Part shown: positions 17,713 through 28,900 of the stretch, piece after piece
Position numbering within the stretch: position 1 is the first letter of the stretch
Layout: each line of letters starts with the position of its first letter
The notes under the pieces: model-generated
Database searches by the model: none
What the model saw: only the letters and a program-made list of their open reading frames with translations
What the model was told of the DNA's origin: nothing
Translations under genes and position numbers: made by a program
From: Pseudobutyrivibrio sp. OR37
Lineage (GTDB): Bacteria; Bacillota; Clostridia; Lachnospirales; Lachnospiraceae
Reading direction: 5' to 3'
Assembly (NCBI RefSeq): GCF_900113655.1
Contig: NZ_FOQF01000016.1
Span: 18,039 to 82,038, forward strand
DNA length: 64,000 nt

Positions 17713-20700
17713 ATGAACAAGTTAACACGTTTTTTAAGCCTTGCGCTTGCGTTGACTCTTACATTCACATCAGTTGATATGAATGTATTTGCAGCAGAGT
17801 TAAACGAAAGTTCAGAGGCAAGCATCGTGACAACAGAAGAATCTAACCGTGAAGAAAATACTGAAATACCTTCACAACAGGATTCAGACGATGCAGAATC
17901 ATCAGATAATCAGAACAAGTCTGATTCAATTGATGATAACAAGTCAAATGAGACAAGCAACACCCAGGAGGAAGCTACAAATCCTGACGAAGCTCAGGAA
18001 GATGGCGAAGCTCTTGTGGAAGAGGAATTAGAAGTAGAAGAAGCCGACGAGCAGGAGATGCTTGAAGAAGGCGATGGTTGGAGCATCGATAATGATGGTG
18101 TTTTGACATTTAATGACTATGTTAAAGAGATTCCAGCAAATCAGTTTAAGAATAATACATCAATTAAAACAGTAGTGTTTCCGGATAAATTGATGACGAT
18201 TGGGGATGAAGCTTTTTATGGATGCACATCTCTCTCTAGTGTAAGTATTCCACAGAGCGTAAACAAGATGGGAGCATTAGCGTTTGCTTATAGTGGTGTT
18301 AAGACTGTAGTAGTTAATTCGAGAAAAATAGAATTAGGAACAACTTGGGATGGCAATGCTTATAGGAATAAAGCATTTGAAGGATGCCCTATAGAGTCAT
18401 TAACATTTGGTCCTGATGTAGTTGAGGTACCTTCATTATTTACAGGTGCAGAATTTAAAGCAGGAAGTACAGTAACAATAGGTGGAAATATAACATCGAT
18501 TGCAGCAAATGCTTTTTATAACGCCAAGGGACTTACAACTGTAGTATTTGAGGGAACTAAATTAACCAGGATAGATAAAGCGGCATTTGAGAATTGTGTA
18601 AGCCTAGAAAATATCGAATTACCAGCAGGATTACAGGAAATTGGAGACGAAGCTTTCTATGGCTGTACAAGCCTTACAACTGTAACAATTCCACAAAAAG
18701 TAAATAAGATGGGAGCATTAGCGTTTGCTAATAGTGGTGTTAAGAATGTAGTAGTAAATGCTAACAAAATAGAAGTAGGAACAACATGGGATGGCAATGC
18801 TTATAGGAATAAAGCATTTGCAGGATGTCCTATAGAATCATTAACATTTGGTGCTGATGTAGTTGAAGTACCTTCATTATTCACAGGAGCAGAATTCAAA
18901 GCAGGAACTACAGTGACAATAGGTGGAAACATAACATCGATTGCGTCAAATGCTTTTTATAATGCAAAAGGACTTACAACTGTAGTATTTGAAGGAAACA
19001 AGTTAACAAGTATAAATAAAGCGGCATTTGAGAGTTGTGTAAGCCTAGAAAATATCGAATTACCAGCAGGATTACAGGAAATTGGAGACGAAGCTTTCTA
19101 TGGCTGTACAAGTCTTACAAGTGTAACAATTCCACAAAAAGTAAATAAGATGGGAGCATTAGCATTTGCCAATAGTGGTGTTAAGAATGTAGTAGTAAAT
19201 GCTAAAAAAATAGAAGTAGAAAAAACATGGGATGGCAATGCCTATAGAAATAAAGCATTTGCAGGATGTCCTATAGAATCATTAACATTTGGTGCTGATG
19301 TAGTTGAAGTACCTTCATTATTCACAGGAGCAGAATTCAAAGCAGGAACTACAGTGACAATAGGTGGAAACATAACATCGATTGCGTCAAATGCTTTTTA
19401 TAATGCAAAAGGACTTACAACTGTAGTATTTGAAGGAAACAAGTTAACAAGTATAAATAAAGCGGCATTTGAGAGTTGTGTAAGCCTAGAAAATATAGAA
19501 TTACCAGCAGGATTACAGGAAATTGGAGAAGAAGCTTTCTATGGCTGTACAAGTCTTACAAGTGTAACAATTCCACAAAAAGTAAATAAGATGGGAGCAT
19601 TAGCATTTGCCTATAGTGGTGTTAAGAGTGTAGTAGTAAATGCTAAATCAATAGAAGTAGGAACGACATGGGATGGTAATGCCTATAGAAATAAAGCATT
19701 TGAAGGTTGCCCTATAGAATCGCTGACATTTGGAGCAGATGTAGTAGTAGTACCTTCGTTGTTTGCAAGAGCAGTGTTTAAGAGTGGAACTTCTATTACT
19801 ATCGGTGGAAATATAATAGAAATAGCTCCTGATGCGTTTTATTCGGCGCGAGGCTTATCAGAAGTAAAGCTTGAAGGAGATAAGTTACAAACAATAGGAA
19901 AATCTGCTTTTTATGGAACTACCGATTTGGAAAAAATTAATTTTTCATCAAAATTGGTGAAAATATCAGAGACATCTTTTTCTGGTAGTGGAATTACTGA
20001 AGCAATTATCCCTGCAAGTGTGCAAGAAGTTGGTCCATCTGCCTTTTATAATTGCGATTCATTGCAGAAAGTATCATTCTTAGGAAAAAGCGTTACACTC
20101 CAGAATTATTATGATGAAGGCTACACTTTTGCAGAGTGTAATTCATTAGATGAAATAATATTACCTTCAGGCATTAAATCTATACCACAAGGATTTTTAT
20201 ACAATAGTATAGGCGTTAAAAAGATTATTTTAGGAAACGTTGTTTCAAATATAGGTTCTTATGCATTTGCAAAAGATGATTTAGCTATTTTCTACGTACA
20301 AAAGGGTACAGCTACTGAAAAAGCCCTCAAAGCCTATGGAATTTCCGCAGATAGAATCGTTTCTATGAACGGAATTACTTATAACCTTAATAAAGGTGTT
20401 TTAAATGGATATTGCCCATCAGTATATTCAAAGCAGGATGGCTCTATCAAAATCGCCGACCCAACACGCGAAAACTACAAGTTCGCAGGTTGGTTCACAG
20501 ATGCTGGCTTTAAAAAGCCAATTGGTACATACGCTAATGGCGTAACAACAATTGACGTATCAAATCAGTCAGGCAATATCACACTTTATGCAAAGTGGGA
20601 TGGCCCAATTTACACAGTAACACTTAACCCAGGTGTGAATGCAACAGTTGCAATTACATCAATGGAGGTTTACAGAAACAGTACTTACGGAAAGTACAAC

Positions 20701-22839
20701 GACAATACAGATAAAGAGCTTCCAGTACCTACAGCTACAGGCAAGACCTTCAAGGGCTGGTTCACAGCTGATGGCGATCTTGTAACAGCAGATACAAAGG
20801 TTACAGATGAAGCAAAGGATCAGGTACTTTATGCTAAGTACAAGAACAATGTGGATACTGTGGAAGCACCAGTGCTTTTAGATTCAAACGGTCTTACAGT
20901 TTTAGCTACTGATGAAAAGACAGATATCACAAAGTTCTATTTCAGCTCTGCAACAGCAGATGCAGCAATCATCTATTCAGTTAAGGCTGAAAATGGTGCT
21001 GCAAGTGAGAACACATACAGTGATGGCTTCGCATTAGAGGCAGGAAAGACATACACAATCACAGCATATGCTACAAAGGAAAACTGGACAGATAGTCCAA
21101 AGAGCACATGGACAGTAACAGTTGTAGATTCAGTTTCTGCAGAGGATACACCAGCTCTTTATAAGCCAGAATTTGATGGCAAGTTCTGGGTTGTATATCA
21201 GGGTGCAATCTATGATGAAACAAAGGTAAGCGCAGTTTACACAGGTACAAATGTTAAGCTTTCAGGCTACCAGGTATACTTTGGCAAGAAGCTTCTTGAA
21301 GAAAACAAGGATTACAAGGTTTCATACAAGAATAACAAGAACATTGCAAAGTTTGACGAAGTAAACAAGAAGGGCGCAAGCATCGCGCCTACAATGGTTA
21401 TCGCAGGTAAGGGTAACACAAAGGGCAAGCTTGAACTTCGTTTCAACATCGAAGGAAATAAGGATGCTGTAAAGCTTACAAATTCAAATACATCATTCGA
21501 ATTATCTGAATCAGTATTTGATTATGATGGAACAGCTCACACTCCAGAGGTTAAGAATCTTCAGATTAAGGCTACAAAGAAGACAGAGGCAGTAGCTATT
21601 GATGCAAAATATTACACTGTATCTTATGAAAAGAATGTTGCAGCCGGTACAGCAAAAGTTGTAGTAACAATGGATGGTAAGGAATACTTCGGTGTTCTTA
21701 CAAAGAACTTCAAGATTAATAAGACAGATATTAAGAACGCAATCGAAGGTGAAAAGCCATTTGTTACAATTGAAAAGAGCAACAAAGTTTCATACAACAA
21801 TGGCTACAACGCTCTTCAGTCAATCAAAAATACTAAGACAGGTAACGATTTAGTCCTTAAGTCAGAATACACAATTAGTAAGGCTAGCGTTAACAGCAAG
21901 ACAATGACAGCTACTCAGACACTTACTGGTAAGGGCAGCTTCAAGGGATCTTATAAGATTACATTCGATGTAGAAAAAGCAGATATCAAGGATGCATATG
22001 TGGTTAACTTTGTTGCACCAGTAGCTTCTACAAAGAAGGGTGTATACAAGCCAGTTGCATTCAAGGTATTCTTTGATGGCATTCAGCTTAAGGGCAATGA
22101 GTATTCAGTTAGCTATACAGTAAATGGACAGGCTCCAAGCAACAAGATTGTTTACGGCACTGATGCAAAGGTTGTTATGACAATCACAGGTAAGGGCAAC
22201 TATACTGGAACAAAGACATTTGAGTATAGCCCAGTAGCTGGTTACGATATTACAGATGCGTCTGTAATAGATGTAACTGTTTCAGATGCAACTTACACAG
22301 GTAAGGCAAATGGTGTAAATCCATCAATCGTTGTTAAGAACACATATACAAACAAGAATCTTGCAAACAAGAAGGATTACACAATTTCTTACAAGTATGT
22401 AAACGAAACAGAAATCAAGAGAACTGGTAAGAAGAAAGCAGCTGCCTATGTAGCAGAAGCAGGCGAGGCCGTAAAGGCAAAGGACACAATTCCTGCAGGT
22501 ACAGCTATTATCGCTGTAATCGAAGGAAAGGGTGCATACGCAGGCAAGTCTATCGAAAGAGAATTCCGTGTAGGCTATGATCTTTCAAAGGCTACTGTTA
22601 AAATTAAAGATCAGACTTACACTGGCAAGCAGATTATTCCTTCAAAGAATGATATTACAGTAACGGTTGCCGGCAAGGTGTTAAATGCAAATGAGTACAA
22701 TGTTACTCTTGCAAATGTAGAAAATGTTAAGGCTGGTACTGGTAAAATCATCATTACAGGAACAAACATTTCTAGCAAGCAGAAGGTTGTAGGCTTCAAG
22801 ATTTTGGCTAAAGCCCTTAGTTTAATTGAAAAGAACTAA
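17713..22839 (+). CDS. giant secreted LRR protein with four 147-residue tandem units, 1708 aa
   Basis: The signal peptide is residues 1-27/28 (RFLSLALALTLTFTS, VFAA), followed by a Ser/Glu/Asp-rich linker to about 118. LRR_5 repeats span ~120-890; within them four units of exactly 147 residues (IGDEAFYGCTSL … WDGNAYRNKAF … VPSLFTGAEFKAG … IGGNITSIA) follow each other, the middle ones nearly identical. Two Flg_new repeats (FAGWFTDAGF…LYAKW; FKGWFTADG…LYAKY) at ~890-1050 lead into a chitobiase-C-like (CHB_HEX_C_1) domain at ~1050-1145, then a degenerate Trp motif (GKFWVVYQG, ~1154) and GKGxYxG modules to the C-terminus. It has its own promoter, ribosome binding site and terminator. It is a paralogue of 11785. 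Repeat number may vary between strains. Confidence 0.88.
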   Translation: MNKLTRFLSLALALTLTFTSVDMNVFAAELNESSEASIVTTEESNREENTEIPSQQDSDDAESSDNQNKSDSIDDNKSNETSNTQEEATNPDEAQEDGEALVEEELEVEEADEQEMLEEGDGWSIDNDGVLTFNDYVKEIPANQFKNNTSIKTVVFPDKLMTIGDEAFYGCTSLSSVSIPQSVNKMGALAFAYSGVKTVVVNSRKIELGTTWDGNAYRNKAFEGCPIESLTFGPDVVEVPSLFTGAEFKAGSTVTIGGNITSIAANAFYNAKGLTTVVFEGTKLTRIDKAAFENCVSLENIELPAGLQEIGDEAFYGCTSLTTVTIPQKVNKMGALAFANSGVKNVVVNANKIEVGTTWDGNAYRNKAFAGCPIESLTFGADVVEVPSLFTGAEFKAGTTVTIGGNITSIASNAFYNAKGLTTVVFEGNKLTSINKAAFESCVSLENIELPAGLQEIGDEAFYGCTSLTSVTIPQKVNKMGALAFANSGVKNVVVNAKKIEVEKTWDGNAYRNKAFAGCPIESLTFGADVVEVPSLFTGAEFKAGTTVTIGGNITSIASNAFYNAKGLTTVVFEGNKLTSINKAAFESCVSLENIELPAGLQEIGEEAFYGCTSLTSVTIPQKVNKMGALAFAYSGVKSVVVNAKSIEVGTTWDGNAYRNKAFEGCPIESLTFGADVVVVPSLFARAVFKSGTSITIGGNIIEIAPDAFYSARGLSEVKLEGDKLQTIGKSAFYGTTDLEKINFSSKLVKISETSFSGSGITEAIIPASVQEVGPSAFYNCDSLQKVSFLGKSVTLQNYYDEGYTFAECNSLDEIILPSGIKSIPQGFLYNSIGVKKIILGNVVSNIGSYAFAKDDLAIFYVQKGTATEKALKAYGISADRIVSMNGITYNLNKGVLNGYCPSVYSKQDGSIKIADPTRENYKFAGWFTDAGFKKPIGTYANGVTTIDVSNQSGNITLYAKWDGPIYTVTLNPGVNATVAITSMEVYRNSTYGKYNDNTDKELPVPTATGKTFKGWFTADGDLVTADTKVTDEAKDQVLYAKYKNNVDTVEAPVLLDSNGLTVLATDEKTDITKFYFSSATADAAIIYSVKAENGAASENTYSDGFALEAGKTYTITAYATKENWTDSPKSTWTVTVVDSVSAEDTPALYKPEFDGKFWVVYQGAIYDETKVSAVYTGTNVKLSGYQVYFGKKLLEENKDYKVSYKNNKNIAKFDEVNKKGASIAPTMVIAGKGNTKGKLELRFNIEGNKDAVKLTNSNTSFELSESVFDYDGTAHTPEVKNLQIKATKKTEAVAIDAKYYTVSYEKNVAAGTAKVVVTMDGKEYFGVLTKNFKINKTDIKNAIEGEKPFVTIEKSNKVSYNNGYNALQSIKNTKTGNDLVLKSEYTISKASVNSKTMTATQTLTGKGSFKGSYKITFDVEKADIKDAYVVNFVAPVASTKKGVYKPVAFKVFFDGIQLKGNEYSVSYTVNGQAPSNKIVYGTDAKVVMTITGKGNYTGTKTFEYSPVAGYDITDASVIDVTVSDATYTGKANGVNPSIVVKNTYTNKNLANKKDYTISYKYVNETEIKRTGKKKAAAYVAEAGEAVKAKDTIPAGTAIIAVIEGKGAYAGKSIEREFRVGYDLSKATVKIKDQTYTGKQIIPSKNDITVTVAGKVLNANEYNVTLANVENVKAGTGKIIITGTNISSKQKVVGFKILAKALSLIEKN
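18160..19971 (+). repeat. four tandem 441-bp coding repeats
   Basis: The segment coding for EAFYGCTSL recurs at 18208, 18649, 19090 and 19531, exactly 441 bp apart. Units two and three are near-identical over their full length at DNA level; the fourth diverges after about 19760. High identity implies recent duplication or continuing gene conversion. Confidence 0.92.
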
Positions 22840-22854
22840 ACTACATACACTTTT

Positions 22855-22885
22855 AAAAGCAAGGTCATTTTGGCCTTGCTTTTTT
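22855..22885 (+). terminator. intrinsic terminator after the 17713 gene
   Basis: Stem GCAAGG/CCTTGC (22859-22879), extended by flanking A and T runs, followed by six T residues. Confidence 0.82.
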
Positions 22886-22895
22886 CATAAATATA

Positions 22896-22925
22896 TTGCT
22901 GGAAAATTAGAGATTTTGATATACT
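22896..22925 (+). promoter_or_regulatory. probable promoter of the 22979 gene, with 5' leader hairpin
   Basis: TTGCTG (22896-22901), an 18-nt spacer and TATACT (22920-22925). Transcription would begin near 22932, immediately before a perfect 8-bp hairpin, TGTGCCAT/ATGGCACA with loop CTGA (22935-22954). The hairpin has no U-run and would sit at the extreme 5' end, where it may stabilise the mRNA. Confidence 0.55.
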
Positions 22926-22978
22926 AATATGGCGTGTGCCATCTGAATGGCACATAGTATTTACAAGGAGAATGATAT

Positions 22979-25900
22979 ATGAAAAAGCTAAAAAGAATCC
23001 TCTCTTTGGTTCTTGCAGTTGCTATGTTTGCGACTTCTTTTCAGTGCGGTGGAATTGAAGCAAAAGCAAGCGAAGCGGAAACTGTTGTAGAAGCAGAGAC
23101 TGAGGATACAGCCCAGGATGAAAACCAGGCTGAAGATGAAGTGATAGAAGATGATTCTATCATCGAATCCGAAGATGAAGTGGTGGATGAAGAGCCTATC
23201 GCCGAATCCGAAGATTTAGAAATTGTCGAAGAAAACGATGAGCCCAAAATGCTCAAAGATGAAAACTTCGAATTAAAGCTTGATGCTAATGGGGGTACCT
23301 TTAATTACAATCAAAAGGTTCAGACTATTACATATCCAAGCACAAATCTAAAATACTCTACACCAAAAAGAGATGGCTATGTGTTTACAGGATGGTATGC
23401 AGAGCCAGAATGTAAAACACTTTGCTCAAAGGAAGATGATATAAACGAGCTTAAAGTTACAGGCCAGCAGGATCCATATGATTGGAACGAACAATATCAG
23501 CTCATTCAGCAGCAGTACAATGGCAAAACATTGTATGCAGGCTGGGGCAAAGATTTCTACACTGTAACAATCGTTTTGGGCAATCCAAAAGGAACAGATG
23601 TAACAAAAGACACAGGTTATATTTGGGATACCGAAACATACTCAAGACAGTATACAGTTACAGCAATGGTTCCAAAGAATAAGGAACTTAAATCTGATTA
23701 CCTGCCTAATACATGGGACATCCGTAATTCAGATAGACATTATGCTTTTGCTGATTACTATACAGATGCAGCCAGAACAGAGGTCTTTAATCAATATGAT
23801 TATCATAAACTAGATGGCAACATCACACTTTATGCAGGATATGAGAAAAAGAACAATGTAGTTACATTGCATGCTGTCAGTGATACTGCCTACTTCACAA
23901 CAAAGTATTTTGATGAAGTCGATTATAAGTCGACAAATAAATATGCTACATGTGTGAAAGGGATTCTTCAGGGAAGTAGCGAAAGCTTTTATCTTGATAA
24001 TGATTCATTATTAAAAAATACTAATGCAAAATTAGCTGTAGAAGGTCTATATACAGAATATGATGCAAAGACTAATACTTATGGCGGTAAGCGTTACGCT
24101 GCCAATGATCCTATTTTTCCAGAAAAGGATATGGATCTTTACATCAAATGGGCGTCTACAAACAAGGCACTCACACTTGATGCCAATGGTGGATATTTCT
24201 ACAATTCTAATACTGGTGATAAGACTACAGAATTAAGCGAGACTCTTAGAGAATCAGGCAGCAGTAATTACCATGGAAATTACAATTATCGTATATACAA
24301 TAATGATCTTCATTATGCTTTTGCTGGATGGGCAGAAAGCAAAAATGCCACTGTAGCAAAATATCCTGTGAATATATCTGATGCAGGTTATTACAATTTT
24401 GAAGCAAAACTTCCAGCTAAAGACATCACATTATATGCTGTTTGGAAAAAATCATTTAATACAATTACATTCCACGGCAATGGTGGAAAGTTTACTGCAC
24501 CAGAATATAGTCATGTAATTATTGATGGTGACACCTGCACAGGAAGAGTATTGCAAGGTCAGGCTTCTTATATTGGTCAAATGACAGTATCAAAAGAAGG
24601 CTATACATTCCTTGGCTGGTATGTTGATAAGGCGTGCACAAAGGAATCTGATATAGGTGATACATCTTTCCCAATATCTATATCAAAGGATGTTGAAGTC
24701 TATGCTAAATGGGCTAGAAATTTCAATGTAACATTTGATTTAGGAAATGGTAAGGCAGTAGAGGGGGAGAGCTACATTCTCTCCGTACCAGAAGGTTCTA
24801 CTATAGATGCAGCAGGATTAAAGCTTCCAGCTAATCCAGTAGCTAATGATTCCAATAAGGCATTTGCAGGATGGTATGCGGATGCGCAGTTCAAGACTCC
24901 TGTGAATAATAACGATATTGTAAATACAGTAGTTGGTAAAGATATTACTTATTATGCAAAATATACTAACGCATATACGGTAACATTTGATGCAAGAGAG
25001 GGTAAAATTGCTGGCAGTGACAGCAATGTTTCAACTGTAAAGGTGCCAGAGGGTACAAATATCGCAGGTAGATATCCAACAGTTGTAGCTCCAGATAAAA
25101 AGGCATTCAAGGGCTGGTTCACAGCTGATGGCAAGGAAGTAGATAAGGTTTCTCATCTTGCTGTAAATGCAGACATAACTCTTTATGCCAAGTATGCAGA
25201 GTGCTACACAGTTACCTTCCATTCTAATAAACCAGGCGTGCTTCTTGATGGAAAATCAGAATCAATCAGTGTAAAGGTAGTTAAGGGTGAACCAATCAGA
25301 TATGCAGCTGATGGCGCTGATAGGGCAAACATATTCTCAGCACCTACTATCGACTACAAGATGATTGACAAGCAGTTGCCTGTAGTTCATGAGGATTACA
25401 ATGGATTTGTTCCTGCATATTCTACCAGCAAGGATGGCTCAGGAAAGAGTTATTTCTTTGGTGGAAATTGCCATGAAATCAGAGAATACTTCAAGGATTA
25501 TACAAATGTTAAAGAAATTGATAGCTATGGCATGGTTCCAACATCTGATATGGATTTCTATGTGATTTGGAATGATGTGGTAACAGTCAAATTTGATGGA
25601 AATGGTAGAACATACGTCAAGAACGATTATGTATTTGATAATCTTAGAAATCCTTATGTTAAGATTTCAGATGATTTAAAACAGATATTGGTTACAGTTG
25701 CCAAGAAAACATCCTTTAGAGATATTTATTCACATCAGCAGCTTGCTAATAGTAAAACAGCTAGTGGTGAGTTTGCGTATGTTTATAATTGGCATCTGGA
25801 TAAGGCCGGCAAAAAAGAGATTAATTATGGCGGTTCAATAGATTCCGATATTACTTATTATGCTAATTGGAAGTCATCCGCTACTTCAACAGATTACCCT

Positions 25901-28900
25901 GTTGTTAAATTACATGCAGGCGAAGGATATTTGGGATCAATTGGTGAGAAGACAGCCAATGTTCAGGTTTATACATATGACTATCATTTTGAAAACGTAA
26001 TACCATCTCATCTTGATTCAAACAAGACATTCACAGGCTGGTATTTAGATGAGGCTTGCACAAAGCTTTATAACAAAAATAATCAGAAGTACAAGAATGG
26101 TTCTTGTTATATTAGATTTGAAAAAAATGTAAAAGATTTATATGCAGGATATGGTAAGGCAAGACACATCAAATTGGATGCCAATGGCGGATATTTTGAT
26201 GAGGATGTAAATAGATTTAATAATCCTTCCGAGATTATGAAGGACAGTGATGTCTTAATAATCAAGGAACAGTGGGCAGGACAAGGCTTCCTTCTTTCTG
26301 AATATGAATCTCGCCTAAGACGTGATGGCGACAAGATATTCTCAGGCTGGTACTTAGACGAAGCTTGCACTAAGCCAGCTAATGTGGTTACAACAGGCGA
26401 CACAAATCAGCTGTTTAATCCAAAGGAATCAGAAGTAACACTTTATGCGAAGTGGGTTGACTACAAGCTCCCAACAATCAAGCTTAACGAAACAAAGGAT
26501 ATAAAGCTTGATATAAATGGAAAATATAAACTTAAATATACAGCTAATCCAGCAGATTGTGGAAAAATGAGATGGGTTGTACAGAATTTGTGGATTAATG
26601 GTACGGAAACCAACCCAATCTCCATTGCAAGTGATGGAACAATCACAGGATTAGAAAACGGCCAGGCTTATGTTCATGCAGAATATAATGGTGTTGTTTC
26701 GAATGAGGTCAAGGTAGTCGTTGGAAACAAAGTAGTTGAACCAGATCCAGAGGATGAGCCAGATCCAGAGCCAGAATACGAGCCAGATAAAAAAATCTAT
26801 GGCCTTTCCGAGGAAGAGCAGTCGCTTTTAGGAAAAAGTATTGTCAGCTTTAGCTGCGATACACCAGATGTTGAGATTTACTACACTTTAGATGGAACAA
26901 ATCCTTCTAGGGAAAATGGAATCCGTTTCACAGAGCCATTTACACTTACAAAGGATACAACAGTAAAATACTTTGCTTGTAAGAATGGCTATGAGGATAC
27001 TTCGATTCGAGAAAGAAAGTTTGTCATTGGCTATGATTTCGGTGATGTAGAGGAACAGTATTTATTTAAAAACGCATCCGAGATTCCAACAGGCTTATGG
27101 TACTATTTTGAAGATAATGTAAGCTATTGCACAAATGGCGGAATATTAGATATCACCAAGACATACACAGGAAGCAAAATCACACTTGATGGTTTAAAAG
27201 TTTATGATGGTAACAAGCTTTTAACATCAAATGTAGATTATACTGTTAGCTACGCCAATAATATAAATGCAGCAGCTGCAGATTCAAAGAAAGCACCAAC
27301 TGTAACTGTTACAGGTAAGGGCAATTATTCAGGAAAGGCTGTTTTCAAATTTACGATAGAGCCTCAAAGCATTGAAGATGCAGTAGTAGATGTTAGAGAT
27401 GTACGAGTTAAATTAACCAATTCATCAAAGCTTTCTAATGTCAAGCCGGTTTATACCTTATATGGAAAGAAGCTTACTCTTAATAAGGACTATGTATTAA
27501 AGTACTATGATGAAAATGGAGAAGAGATTCTCAATCCTGCAAAGGTACTCATAAAAGACTTTGATACTATATACACTATCAAAGCTGAAGGAAAGCCAGG
27601 CAGCAATTACGCTGGAACAATATCAGACGAAAATATAGTTTCTGTAAGGGGCATGTACGAAGTTCCATTTTATAAGAGCATCAAGGATGTAAAGGTGCTC
27701 TTCAATGGAAAAACTAGCTTAAAGCTTACTTATGATGCCGTGAAGGATTATGGCATAGAGCCCATGTTTGAGGAGGGTGTTTTCACAGTGAAATATGGTA
27801 AGAAGACACTTGAATATAATACAGACTACACTATCGAACCAATCGGATTTAGTAGTGATTGGGGAGTAGGCACTCATGCATTTAGAATAGTTGGTATTGA
27901 TAAAGGCTTTATGGTAGATGAGGAAACAGGCATTATACAGTCATCTTATCTTGGCGAAAAAAATGTCAGTCTGGAAGTAACTGGCACACCACTTAAGAAT
28001 GTTAAAATCGCAGGATTAAAGACAACAGCTGAGTTGAACCCTGCAGGAGTATCTTACGAAGCCCTCTTTAATCCGGCAGACAAGAATCTTGATGAGTATT
28101 GGAGCGAAACCACTCTTTATACAGTAGATGCTTATAACGAGAAGGTAGCATTGACCCCAGGCGAGGATGGAGACTACGATATAATCTGGAATCCAGGAAA
28201 CAAGCCAGGTAAATATAACTTAACATTTAAGGGACGTGGAAAATACACAGGCCAGATTGTAAAGCAGATAACACTCACACCAATTAATTTTAAGAATAAC
28301 GAGAATGTTATCTTTAATATAACAATGGATGAAGCTTATTTATACATAAAAAATGGTGTAAAGCCGGTGTTAGATTCTGTTAAAGTTAGTTTCAATAACA
28401 ATGATTATTCTGATTTCTTAGAGGAAGGTAAGGACTACACAGTTTCTTACAAGAATAATAATAAAATTGTATATAACTATGAGGATTTAAAGCCTTCAGC
28501 AAGACCTACAGTAGTCATCACAGGTAAGGGCTTGTATGCTGGATGGAAGACAGAGAAATATTTCAATATATCAAAAGCTTATGAAGCAGAACTCTCATTT
28601 AACAATATTAATTATAATGCTAAAGGGAAAAAGGGCTATTTCTTAAATACTAAGCCAACCATCAAGCAGTATGGACATACGCTTACGGTAGGAAAGAATA
28701 AGGATGTTGAGCCATTCAAGGCAAGCGATTTGCGTTATTACTACGAGGATGATACAGAACTTGAAAATGGCAAGGTACGCAAGGCTGGAACACCAGTGAG
28801 GCCTACAGACAAAGTCCCAGCAGGCACTGTTATCAGAGTTAAACTGACAGTTCACACATCTGATAAGAGCTGCTTTATGATAGATGGTTACGAACTTACA

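Noticed and set aside
18160..19971. CRISPR-like or non-coding satellite array
   Set aside because: The repeat unit is 441 bp, in frame and codes for LRRs; there are no short repeats with unique spacers anywhere in the window.
22979..23069. Lipoprotein signal peptide (Cys23) in the 22979 protein
   Set aside because: The residues before Cys (TSFQ) do not fit a lipobox, and a standard AKA cleavage site follows.
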